48,711 nucleotides of DNA from Candidatus Zambryskiibacteriota bacterium. GTDB taxonomy: Bacteria > Patescibacteriota > Minisyncoccia > Phycocordibacterales > WO2-35-19. Positions 34,212 through 39,887 of the stretch are shown here, piece by piece. Every line of letters starts with the position of its first letter. The stretch's first letter is position 1. Location: assembly GCA_016932555.1 (NCBI GenBank), contig JAFGCQ010000022.1:1-48711 (forward strand). The letters are read 5' to 3'. A program made the position numbers and the translations under genes. Below the pieces are notes generated by a model. The model was not told where the DNA came from. It saw only the letters and a list, made by a program, of their open reading frames with translations, and ran no database searches.

Positions 34212-34745
34212 TTATTTAAACCGATTACGAAAAACACCATTACCGTTTATGAGATATTTTTTGGGAACTTGGTCTAAATCCACAAAGTCATCGGTAGCTT
34301 CAATGAGACGGGCTGAGGTAGATTTACCAAAAGAAACTACTTCCACTTGACAGCCCTGGCTTTTTAGATATTCAACCAGAGGTACAAAATCACCATCACC
34401 GGTTATAAGAACCACTGCATCCAATTTCGGAGCCATTTTAATAGCATCAATAGCAAGACCCACATCCCAGTCCCCTTTCTTAGCACCACCAGCAAAAACT
34501 TGTAAATCTTTGGTTTTAGTTTCAATACCCATTTTACTCAGAGCTTCAAAAAAACCCTTTTCCTCGCCGGATTCGGTAGTAACTACATAAGCCACAGCCC
34601 GGGTCAAAGAACGGCCAGCTAGGCCTTCTTTGACTACTTGATCAAAATTTACTTTAGCTCCATATATATTCTTAGCACTATGATAAAGATTTTGCGTATC
34701 AATAAAAATACCGACTCGCTGGTTTTTGTGTTTAATTACTGACAT
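34212..34745 (-). CDS. NYN-domain protein (LabA/DUF88 family)
   Basis: 177 aa PIN-like fold. GIFIDTQNLYHSAK (first Asp), KKGDWDVGLAIDAI (Asp), VVLITGDGDFVPLVEYLKSQG (Asp pair) and VEVVSFG. Catalytic acids for a metal-dependent RNase are kept. Members are predicted RNases; cellular target unknown. It lies between pilB and rpsO and is probably a single-gene unit. Confidence 0.92.
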   Translation of the reverse strand: MSVIKHKNQRVGIFIDTQNLYHSAKNIYGAKVNFDQVVKEGLAGRSLTRAVAYVVTTESGEEKGFFEALSKMGIETKTKDLQVFAGGAKKGDWDVGLAIDAIKMAPKLDAVVLITGDGDFVPLVEYLKSQGCQVEVVSFGKSTSARLIEATDDFVDLDQVPKKYLINGNGVFRNRFK

Positions 34746-34754
34746 AAAAATTTG

Positions 34755-34815
34755 ATTAGTCCGCCCAAGGCGGATTACTTATAAAAATGCGGACAATCCG
34801 TCAGCTGACGGATAA
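34755..34815. repeat. Cluster of short palindromes between rpsO and NYN gene
   Basis: Two dispersed palindromes in tandem: TCCGCCCAAGGCGGA (34757-34771), also at 14562 and, extended, in exonuclease III; and ATCCGTCAGCTGACGGAT (about 34797-34814), also at 38718 as ATCCGTTAACTGACGGAT. The second is followed by AAAAAG and may work as a terminator on the plus strand or a stem after rpsO. Confidence 0.6.
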
Positions 34816-34821
34816 AAAGTT

Positions 34822-35094
34822 TTAAGAAGTTTTTTTGAGACCAAGCTTCTTAACAATTGCATTATATCGCTTCTTGTCTTTTTTCTCCAAATATTTCATG
34901 TGAGCTTTACGATCTGCCACCAGACCTAAAAGACCACGACGGGAATGTTTGTCTTTTTTGTTTTTTTTCAAATGTGAAGCCAAATCATCAATTCTCCTCG
35001 AAAGTACGGCAATCTGAACCTCAGGGCTACCTGTGTCAGTATCGTGAATTTTGACTTCCTTTATAATTCTTTGCTTTTTATTCTTGGTTAACAT
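34822..35094 (-). CDS. rpsO: 30S ribosomal protein uS15
   Basis: Started at MLTKNKKQRIIKEVKIHDTD (35094), which gives the normal S15 length of about 90 aa; the open frame reaches an ATG at 35148 (18 extra residues), and a TATGCT box just before that ATG means an extended N-terminus or a 54-nt leader are both possible. Signature segments: TGSPEVQIAVLSRRIDDLASHLK, DKHSRRGLLGLVADRKAHMKYL. S15 binds the three-way junction of 16S rRNA and often represses its own mRNA. Confidence 0.95.
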   Translation of the reverse strand: MLTKNKKQRIIKEVKIHDTDTGSPEVQIAVLSRRIDDLASHLKKNKKDKHSRRGLLGLVADRKAHMKYLEKKDKKRYNAIVKKLGLKKTS

Positions 35095-35212
35095 ATTTTT
35101 CCGAAAATTTCCGTTGCTTTTAGCCGCTTTCGTATAATTTTCGTACATTTAGAATAGCATAATCCTCTCTTTTTTGCAATATCTCCCAATTTAAACCCTC
35201 AAATTTGACTGA

Positions 35213-35230
35213 TATGGTATAATGCGAGAA
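35213..35230 (+). promoter_or_regulatory. Extended -10 promoter of the TrmB-type regulator
   Basis: TGGTATAAT (35215-35223) is a perfect extended -10 element; it ends seven bases before the ATG at 35231. The same nine bases at the same distance precede the xerC/D gene (42613-42621). Confidence 0.6.
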
Positions 35231-35986
35231 ATGTTGGAAAAATACTTACAAAATATAGGTTTGACTGATAAAGAAGCTACTGTTTACTTATCTTTGGTCC
35301 AAGTAGACAACGCTTCGGTTCTTGATTTGTCAAAAAAGACCAAACTAAAAAGGCCAACTGTCTATGTGGTTTTGAATTCTTTGGCCAAAAAAGGTTTGGT
35401 TAGCGAAAACACCGTAGGCAAAAAAACCCATTATCAAGCCGAACCACCGGAAAGATTAGAAACTTTCGTAGAAAGGCAAAAACTTGTTTTAGACGAAAAC
35501 AGCAAGCGTCTAAAGGATATTATCCCCCAGATAAAAGGCCTTGAAAGAGGTTCTGGCGAACGACCCATTGTAAAATATTATGATGGAAAAGAAGGAATAG
35601 TTAGCGCTGTTAATGGTATTTTTGAAAATGACACAGAAACAGATGAGCCAATTTATCTTATATATCCAAGAGATTTGTTAGACAAACTCTTTCCGCCAGA
35701 AGAAAGAAATCAGTATAAAAACAAAAGACTCCAAAGAAAAGTAAAATCGAAAGTGCTTTACTCATATGAAAATGGCGAGATTCCATCAGACGATATGGGT
35801 GAAAGAATAAAAATCGATGGTAAAAAATATCCTATCACTTGTGATATAGCTATTTACAAAGACAGTGTTCGTATAAGTGTTTTGAACAAAAGATTTTCTA
35901 GTATTTATATAAAGAGTGACGATGTGGCTGAAACTTTACGAAGTCTGTTTAGGCTTATATTCGATAAACTGAAAGAAACTAAATAA
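35231..35986 (+). CDS. TrmB-family transcriptional regulator
   Basis: 251 aa from ATG 35231; an in-frame ATG at 35222 lies inside the TATAAT box and is unlikely to be transcribed. Winged helix: YLQNIGLTDKEATVYLSLVQ, ASVLDLSKKTKLKRPTVYVVLNSLAKKGLV, then a coiled linker (about 75-105) and an effector-binding-like domain beginning IVKYYDGKEGIVSAVNGIF. TrmB proteins commonly respond to sugars, but the ligand here cannot be read. Followed by a strong terminator at 35997. Confidence 0.88.
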   Translation: MLEKYLQNIGLTDKEATVYLSLVQVDNASVLDLSKKTKLKRPTVYVVLNSLAKKGLVSENTVGKKTHYQAEPPERLETFVERQKLVLDENSKRLKDIIPQIKGLERGSGERPIVKYYDGKEGIVSAVNGIFENDTETDEPIYLIYPRDLLDKLFPPEERNQYKNKRLQRKVKSKVLYSYENGEIPSDDMGERIKIDGKKYPITCDIAIYKDSVRISVLNKRFSSIYIKSDDVAETLRSLFRLIFDKLKETK

Positions 35987-35996
35987 TTTAAAAGAA

Positions 35997-36035
35997 AAGC
36001 CCCTCGATCTCCTTGCGGAAATCGAGAGGCTTTTG
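35997..36035. terminator. Bidirectional terminator
   Basis: AGCCcCTCGAT and ATCGAGaGGCT arms, with TTTTGG on the plus strand and CTTTTCTTTT on the minus strand. It ends the TrmB-type gene and the minus-strand RNA coming from 36306. Confidence 0.85.
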
Positions 36036-36306
36036 GCTGGTGCAACACTGTGTGTCGCCCCAAAAATTGTACTACCTTTCGCTTGGCTTCTGGAATTTCC
36101 AGTGGCTCGCGAAATTATGTTAGTCCTGCATTTTGCCTCCAAATACGTCCGAGAATTCAAAACACCCCCAGACATTGATTATCGAACATTGACCCTAGAG
36201 ATGATTGACTTTCAGCCGATACCGCTTCCCCGCTGTATGGACAAGCGAGGAAGCGGCACCAACCTTTCAGTCTTCCATACGATCACCTCCGTAGGTAGAT
36301 TTACTG
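35998..36306 (-). ncRNA. Candidate structured ncRNA of about 300 nt
   Basis: Bounded by a good minus-strand promoter (TTGACA, 17 bases, TAAGAT, 36341-36313) and the terminator at 35999. No convincing coding gene: the first Shine-Dalgarno (GGAGGTGATCGT) precedes ATG GAA GAC TGA, a three-codon ORF. Predicted stems include a 12-bp hairpin (GGTGCCGCTTCC with GGAAGCGGTATC, several G-U), a CTGGAAATTCCAG stem and GGGGCGACAC/GTGTTGCACC. Not recognisable as 6S, SRP RNA or RNase P RNA. A 79-codon frame (35936-36175) runs through the terminator and is probably spurious. Confidence 0.5.
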
Positions 36307-36312
36307 CGACTA

Positions 36313-36341
36313 TCTTAGCAAATTGAAAATAATTTGTCAAG
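36313..36341 (-). promoter_or_regulatory. Sigma70-type promoter of the minus-strand RNA
   Basis: Minus strand TTGACA (36341-36336), 17-base spacer, TAAGAT (36318-36313). Confidence 0.65.
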
Positions 36342-36582
36342 CGGCTTTGTCATTTTTTGTGTGAAAATCAATAAAAACCCATATTTTAAGCCATATAATC
36401 TAAAAATAAGTGTTTTTTACCAAAAACATATCATTTTTATAAAAATTTTGTTTACCACGAGCTTGTCGAATAGTCAAAAATATTTTTAATCTGTCATATC
36501 AAATTATCACTCAATAAAAATCAGTGTCTAAAATATGCCTTTATTTAAAGCTTTTTTAGAATATAGAAAAAGAAAATAATTT
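36342..36582. other. AT-rich non-coding spacer
   Basis: About 240 bases with no ORF. It contains a dispersed-repeat fragment (GAGCTTGTCGAAT at 36460, also inside the CapA-like gene) and one isolated TCTGTCA half-site near 36490. Base composition is markedly more AT-rich than the transcribed part that follows. Confidence 0.6.
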
Positions 36583-36626
36583 AATCTGTCATAATTACTT
36601 GACAGATTTTATATTATGAGTATAAT
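36583..36626 (+). promoter_or_regulatory. Promoter and operator of the small-gene/RNA island
   Basis: TTGACA (36599-36604), 16-base spacer, TATAAT (36621-36626). The -35 box is part of an inverted repeat AATCTGTCA, eight bases, TGACAGATT (36583-36608). The half-site and 16-base spacing match the divergent promoter at 39.9 kb, so the XRE protein at 39477-39818 is the likely repressor. Expected start of transcription near 36633. Confidence 0.75.
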
Positions 36627-36647
36627 GTTGTCAGAACTTTGAAATAA

Positions 36648-36714
36648 GCTTCTGCTCCTACTCATGAGCCCCGCCCAGATTTTAACGCGAGGGCTCAAAA
36701 GCAGGGGCAGAAGC
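36648..36714 (+). ncRNA. Structured 5' leader hairpin of the island transcript
   Basis: GCTTCTGCTCCT pairs with AGGGGCAGAAGC and, inside it, TGAGCCC pairs with GGGCTCA, leaving an apical loop with GCCCAGATTTTAACGC. It occupies the 5' end of the predicted transcript and ends eight bases before the first small ORF. Confidence 0.55.
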
Positions 36715-36721
36715 CAAAAAA

Positions 36722-36847
36722 ATGAAGCAGTTGCTGGAAGCCTTGAAGGGTTCCAAGCTCTTGGCTGTCGGAGAAGACAGTGAAGGTCGAAAGATCTATC
36801 ACTACCTTCTGCCGGACGGCAAGGTCTTGGAAGTGATTCGAGCTTAG
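36722..36847 (+). CDS. Small hypothetical protein (41 aa)
   Basis: ATG at 36722 to TAG at 36845-36847. The 41-aa product (starts MKQLLEALKGSKLLAVGEDS, ends KVLEVIRA) has a balanced composition and alpha-beta-beta pattern, and codons are GC-richer than in core genes. Spacing to a purine-rich GGGGCAG segment is long, so initiation strength is unclear. First ORF after the island promoter. Not recognised. Confidence 0.5.
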   Translation: MKQLLEALKGSKLLAVGEDSEGRKIYHYLLPDGKVLEVIRA

Positions 36848-36870
36848 GCTCGAGCCCTTCTGGGTGCGAC

Positions 36871-37014
36871 AATCCTTGGCTAAGGCACCAAGGTTGCGAT
36901 AAAACCCTTTCGCGTAAAAGTATGGGCGACGGAGGACGCTTTTTCTCCTCCTGTCAAAGTTCTTAAACTCTTGAGAATTTTGACGGGAGAAATAGTTCTT
37001 CCAAAAGTTCTTTT
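36871..37014 (+). ncRNA. Repeated hairpin/pseudoknot RNA element, copy A
   Basis: Order of parts: hairpin CCTTGG/CCAAGG with AAGG in the loop; TTGCGATAAA; a possible H-type pseudoknot in which GCGA pairs with TCGC and CCC with GGG across CGCGTAAAAGTATGGGC; hairpin GGAGGA/TCCTCC; hairpin GTCAAA/TTTTGAC; hairpin GGGAGAA/TTCTTCC; and GTTCTTTT. Copy C (37553) has the same order with compensating changes in the stems and 17 identical bases in CGCGTAAAAGTATGGGC. It separates the 41-aa and 63-aa ORFs. Confidence 0.55.
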
Positions 37015-37034
37015 AATTTAAATAAGGAGGAGTT

Positions 37035-37226
37035 GTGGGCATAGTAAACGACGGTTTAGTTTGCAAAGATGAAGAAATTGCTGTTGTGATCCAAGTCAGG
37101 CAGGAAAGGTGTGATTTCTGTGGCCAAGTGGCCGAACTAAAACAACTTGCCAATGTAATGCTTTGCTCGGAAGACTATGAGCTTGCGGAAAAAGCGTGGC
37201 AGGAATGTTTTGGAAAACAAACCTAG
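37035..37226 (+). CDS. Small cysteine-containing hypothetical protein (63 aa)
   Basis: GTG start at 37035 behind a perfect Shine-Dalgarno (AAGGAGG). CDFCGQVAELKQLANVMLCSEDY has C-x2-C and a later single Cys, the look of a half zinc ribbon. The rest is acidic. No family recognised. The leader has a GTTCTTTT box 11 bases before the Shine-Dalgarno. A longer frame starting at 37177 overlaps and is rejected. Confidence 0.65.
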   Translation: MGIVNDGLVCKDEEIAVVIQVRQERCDFCGQVAELKQLANVMLCSEDYELAEKAWQECFGKQT

Positions 37227-37236
37227 CTGTAACTTC

Positions 37237-37262
37237 GAGCAATATTGGGAGGAATATTGCTC
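37237..37262 (+). ncRNA. Perfect intercistronic hairpin with GGGAGG loop
   Basis: GAGCAATATT and AATATTGCTC pair perfectly and present GGGAGG, a Shine-Dalgarno-like sequence, in the loop, 11 bases after the stop codon of the 63-aa gene. A second hairpin (CGCGAA/TTCGTG) follows at about 37276. Confidence 0.5.
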
Positions 37263-37336
37263 ACTCGAATGGGTTCGCGAAATAGTTCGTGGATCGATAG
37301 AGTTTTTGTTCTTTAACTTACTTATAGGGGGTACTA

Positions 37337-37540
37337 ATGAAAAATCAAACTGCTATTTTCGCTGGCTTGGTTATATTCATTCTTTTAGTGGCAAATGTTG
37401 GTGTGTTGGTTATTGTAGACAACACTCATCCCAACATTTCTTCTGGAGATTGGATAGCTATGGCAATAATATGTCTGGTCTTGGATGTGTTTGTATTTAC
37501 TACATCTATGCGCAGATATTTGTCGCTACCGCGGAGATAG
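37337..37540 (+). CDS. Small two-helix membrane protein (67 aa)
   Basis: ATG at 37337 with Shine-Dalgarno GGGGG. Two membrane helices (AIFAGLVIFILLVANVGVLV and WIAMAIICLVLDVFVFT) joined by a short polar loop, ending in RRYLSLPRR. Both termini are probably cytoplasmic. Function unknown. A GTTCTTTAA box lies 12 bases before the Shine-Dalgarno. Confidence 0.68.
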   Translation: MKNQTAIFAGLVIFILLVANVGVLVIVDNTHPNISSGDWIAMAIICLVLDVFVFTTSMRRYLSLPRR

Positions 37541-37552
37541 CTCTGGGATCGT

Positions 37553-37676
37553 CAATCTTTGTTCAAGGAAACAAAGTTGCGATAAAGTCCACTCGCGTAA
37601 AAGTATGGGCAGTGGAAGATTAGTACCTCTTTCCACCAAAGTTTTTGATGAGTCGAAAATTTTGGTGGGAGAAGAA
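37553..37676 (+). ncRNA. Repeated hairpin/pseudoknot RNA element, copy C
   Basis: Same order as copy A: hairpin CTTTGTT/AACAAAG with an AAGG loop; TTGCGATAAA; pseudoknot (GCGA/TCGC and CCACT/AGTGG) across CGCGTAAAAGTATGGGC; hairpin GGAAGA/TCTTTCC; hairpin CCACCAAAG...TTTTGGTGG; GGGAGAA. Stem sequences differ from copy A while pairing is kept, which argues for selected structure. It leads into the long non-coding region. Confidence 0.55.
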
Positions 37677-38315
37677 TGAGGTCATACCTGTGCTTGTAAG
37701 TAGGCGTCACGGACTAGCAACGATCCGATATCCTGCGGGACGGGGAGCAGTCAACCGCTGAAAGCAAGTGCAATCTGAACCTCATCCTTCTTCCTACTAT
37801 ATTGATCTTTAAAAATTTGCTGGGGCGCATCCGCGAGTATGCAACGTCCTTTCGTAAAAAGATGACCGAAACCAAGATATGGTAATGATTGAAACACATC
37901 TTGCATTTCAACAATGTCATCTTCAGCCGAAAGAGGGATTATTCCTAAAGATTGGAATTTTCAAAAATTTCAGCTAACTCGCAAATAATCAATCGCCGAA
38001 CGGAGGAGGAAAGACCGGTCCCTTCGAAAGGGAGCAATGTCTGACAAGATAAGTGCTTCTTCGGTGAAGCACTAGAGCTTGTTCCCAAGGGAGCATTCTT
38101 AGGGATAATCCCAACCGGTCGTGTCCTTTTATAGGGGGTGATGCCTCCCTAGGATCCTCGCCAAACATTTAGTGTTCACCTTGTGGATATGAAAATGTGA
38201 GTCGAGGAAGCACTTGATTTCGCAGATGCCTAGGCCTGACGAATCAAGCGTTGTTAAGGGTTCAATGTTAGAGGTTTGGACTGTTAGTAATTACTTTCAG
38301 TCCAGCCTCAAACCC
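37677..38315 (+). ncRNA. Large structured non-coding RNA region
   Basis: About 640 bases without a credible ORF and with higher GC than the genome. Predicted domains: AGGT/ACCT plus TGTGCTTG/CAAGTGCA enclosing 37678-37790; AAGATGAC/GTCATCTT enclosing 37859-37923; a 14-bp long-range helix GGGATTATTCCTAA with TTAGGGATAATCCC enclosing 37932-38112, containing GGAGGAGGAAAGACCGGTCCC and a TTCG-capped stem (AGTGCTTC/GAAGCACT); TCCTCG/CGAGGA near 38153; CTTGATT/AATCAAG; and TGGACTG/CAGTCCA just before the ribozyme. Not recognised as RNase P, group I or group II intron. The downstream hammerhead would give it a defined 3' end. Confidence 0.55.
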
Positions 38316-38403
38316 TTCTGTCTCGAGATGTGCTTGCCCCGTGTGGGGTAAAACCCCATTTACGGGGTATCTCGACTGATGAGTCCAAAAGGACGAAACA
38401 GAA
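38316..38403 (+). ncRNA. Type III hammerhead ribozyme
   Basis: All parts of the hammerhead are present. Stem III: TTCTGT (38316-38321) with ACAGAA (38398-38403). Cleavage triplet GTC, cutting between 38322 and 38323. Stem I: TCGAGAT (38323-38329) with ATCTCGA (38369-38375), capped by an extended arm with CCCCGT/ACGGGG and GGGG/CCCC. Conserved core CTGATGA (38376-38382). Stem II: GTCC-AAAA-GGAC. Conserved GAA (38395-38397). Open ends are in stem III, hence type III. Self-cleavage would separate the upstream RNA from the mRNA of the 79-aa gene and leave the ribozyme in that gene's 5' leader. Confidence 0.92.
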
Positions 38404-38436
38404 ACTGTTCTTTTAAATTTTATAGAGGAGAGAAAA

Positions 38437-38676
38437 ATGAGTGTATTTGTTGCTGTTTTTAAATCTAGAGACGAGTATGTTGTTCCGTATTCAGTTGTTT
38501 TCATGTCAAAAGAATTAACCACATCATATCTAACTAGTAATGGATTCGTAAAATTATCAGGTTGGCACGATGTTGAACAGTGGACAAAGAATGATGATGG
38601 TCGTGGTCCGACGAAAGTTGAGGTTTATGATGCTCCAATATTTGACAAGTGTGACGAATGGGTATGGAAAGAGTAG
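38437..38676 (+). CDS. Hypothetical protein (79 aa) downstream of the hammerhead
   Basis: ATG at 38437 with Shine-Dalgarno GAGGAG and a GTTCTTTT box 11-12 bases before it. Soluble, beta-rich start (MSVFVAVFKSRDEYVVPYSV), acidic C-terminus (DKCDEWVWKE). Not recognised. Its mRNA would begin with the cleaved ribozyme product at 38323. It is followed by a GGCCGAAC/GTTCGGCC hairpin. Confidence 0.65.
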   Translation: MSVFVAVFKSRDEYVVPYSVVFMSKELTTSYLTSNGFVKLSGWHDVEQWTKNDDGRGPTKVEVYDAPIFDKCDEWVWKE

Positions 38677-38681
38677 AAATT

Positions 38682-38777
38682 TGGCCGAACACTGTTCGGC
38701 CTTTCATCAAAGTTTTTATCCGTTAACTGACGGATGAGGATTTTGATGGGAGAAATGGTTCTTCCAAATGTTCTTTT
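38682..38777 (+). ncRNA. Repeated RNA element, partial copy D
   Basis: Contains the 3' half of the element: hairpin GGCCGAAC-ACT-GTTCGGCC, then CATCAAAG...TTTTGATG hairpin, GGGAGAAATGGTTCTTCC hairpin and GTTCTTTT. The middle hairpin is capped by ATCCGTTAACTGACGGAT, a dispersed palindrome also found at 34797. The pseudoknot part is missing. Confidence 0.45.
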
Positions 38778-38800
38778 GAAAAAATTATAAAGGAGTTGTT

Positions 38801-39100
38801 ATGTTAAAGATAATGTTAGACCAAAGCTGTTTAGATGCAAATTGTATTTGGTATTATCCGGGATCAGAGTCAGAGCTTATAAGAGACTGGCAAAAAGGTC
38901 TGATTCCTTTCATTTCTAGACAACATCGGGGACTACTGAGTCTTCTTCCAGAACAATTCGTTGAGGTTTTTGATCGATTTACAGTATTATTCATCGAATC
39001 AGATCTCAAGGGGTTCATTCTCGAAGAGATGGATGACGGTGTTTCCTATCTCAAGATTAGAAACAAAACTTTTAGGTTTCCAAAAAGGAGAAGAAAATGA
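38801..39100 (+). CDS. Hypothetical protein (99 aa)
   Basis: ATG 38801 with Shine-Dalgarno AGGAG and a GTTCTTTT box 13 bases upstream of it. Soluble; mixed alpha/beta (LIRDWQKGLIPFISRQHRGL, FVEVFDRFTVLFIESDLKGF), very basic end (FRFPKRRRK). Not recognised. Overlaps the next start by ATGA, so the two are translationally coupled. Confidence 0.65.
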   Translation: MLKIMLDQSCLDANCIWYYPGSESELIRDWQKGLIPFISRQHRGLLSLLPEQFVEVFDRFTVLFIESDLKGFILEEMDDGVSYLKIRNKTFRFPKRRRK

Positions 39101-39360
39101 AAAAACTTAGTTTTATTGGTCTTTTAACGTTCGGAGTAGCATTTATATTTTTAATTGTTATTGCGGACATTTCTATGAACAGCAACACCCCAATCCCTGA
39201 CCATCTTCTTGGAATGATTATCGCTATTATGTCTTTTGGCTTATGGCTGATAACCAAGGGTGAGGCAGAACGGAAGAATTGGATAGGAGCCCTTTTTTAC
39301 TTCATCTTTTTTCTTCTATTTGCAACACTCGCTTCCATTGGTCTTTGGTTTGGATATTGA
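39097..39360 (+). CDS. Small membrane protein (87 aa, three helices)
   Basis: Three predicted membrane helices (LSFIGLLTFGVAFIFLIVIA, HLLGMIIAIMSFGLWLI, WIGALFYFIFFLLFATLASI) and short loops. ATG overlaps the TGA of the 99-aa gene. Last gene of the island transcript; the stop codon runs into the terminator. No family recognised. Confidence 0.65.
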   Translation: MKKLSFIGLLTFGVAFIFLIVIADISMNSNTPIPDHLLGMIIAIMSFGLWLITKGEAERKNWIGALFYFIFFLLFATLASIGLWFGY

Positions 39361-39397
39361 CCGTCTCCCCTAGGAAAGGAGGCGGCTGTTTTTTTAT
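39358..39397 (+). terminator. Terminator of the island transcript
   Basis: CCGTCTCC/GGAGGCGG stem with one G-U, nine-base loop, then CTGTTTTTTTATTT. Confidence 0.88.
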
Positions 39398-39398
39398 T

Positions 39399-39440
39399 TA
39401 AAACAAAAAGACCCAAGCGATTTTTGGTCGCAAGGGTCTA
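39399..39440 (-). terminator. Terminator of the XRE repressor gene
   Basis: Minus strand AGACCC and GGGTCT outer stem with inner GCGA/TCGC pairs, followed by TTTTTGTTTT. Confidence 0.8.
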
Positions 39441-39476
39441 TAATTGAAAAAGGTTCTTTTCTCCTCCCTATCTCTT

Positions 39477-39818
39477 CTACTGACGAACCATTCTGAGAAT
39501 TATATTAACCTCAGCTGATACGCCAGCTTTATCCAAAGCGCTAGAGACTACCTCTTTGATCTCATTTTCTAATTCCTCCTCCGGATATTTTTTGATTCCA
39601 AAGATCGAATTGAAAAAATCAAGCAAAGAGCATTCCAATCCCCGGCAAACATTCAAAAGGGTGCCCAGCTGAATTGGCGCGTTGGTCGTTTCGTACTGCA
39701 CCCATGCGGGTTTCGTTACTCCGATTTTATTCGCCATCGCTTGATGAGTTAAGCCAAAATAGAGCCGACGTTTTCTGATTTCCTTGGAAATTAAAGGTTT
39801 TAGTTCTTCAAGTGTCAT
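39477..39818 (-). CDS. XRE-family repressor of the island
   Basis: 113 aa. N-terminal helix-turn-helix (LISKEIRKRRLYFGLTHQAMANKIGVTKPAWVQYETTNAP) and a C-terminal helical part (ELENEIKEVVSSALDKAG) suited to dimerisation. Shine-Dalgarno AAGGAG eight bases before ATG. It is transcribed away from a divergent promoter with a perfect 21-base palindrome (39907-39927), and the same half-sites occur at the island promoter 3.3 kb away. Resembles phage and mobile-element repressors; control of the island is inferred from site distribution. Confidence 0.85.
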   Translation of the reverse strand: MTLEELKPLISKEIRKRRLYFGLTHQAMANKIGVTKPAWVQYETTNAPIQLGTLLNVCRGLECSLLDFFNSIFGIKKYPEEELENEIKEVVSSALDKAGVSAEVNIILRMVRQ

Positions 39819-39887
39819 AATCGTCTCCTTTTCAAAGATCTTCCTATGTTTTAAATGCTAAAACAAAGATTCTATAAGAATGACTTA

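Noticed and set aside
35936-36175. 79-codon ORF on the minus strand
   Set aside because: It has no ribosome site, reads through a strong terminator and has no protein-like pattern; the region is better described as a structured RNA.
36033-36326. 97-codon ORF on the plus strand starting with TTG
   Set aside because: It starts inside the terminator of the TrmB-type gene and has no ribosome site.
37177-37623. 148-codon ORF overlapping the 67-aa membrane protein
   Set aside because: It begins inside the 63-aa gene without a Shine-Dalgarno and runs through structured RNA; the 67-aa frame has a ribosome site and clear membrane helices.
37630-37665. Hammerhead-like string TGATGAGTCGAAAA in RNA element copy C
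   Set aside because: It has parts of the core (GATGAG, CGAAA) but no stem II, no stem I and no NUH cleavage site; the bases are better explained as the loop of the CCAAAG/TTTTGG hairpin.
37800-37925. Group I intron core (AAGATATGG resembles the S segment)
   Set aside because: No matching R segment, P7 pairing or flanking exon could be found.
37990-38125. Possible RNase P RNA (GGAGGAGGAAAGACCGG resembles its 5' conserved block)
   Set aside because: The other conserved blocks (ACAGAA...GGCTTA and the P4 partner) are not found in the right order, so the resemblance is probably chance.
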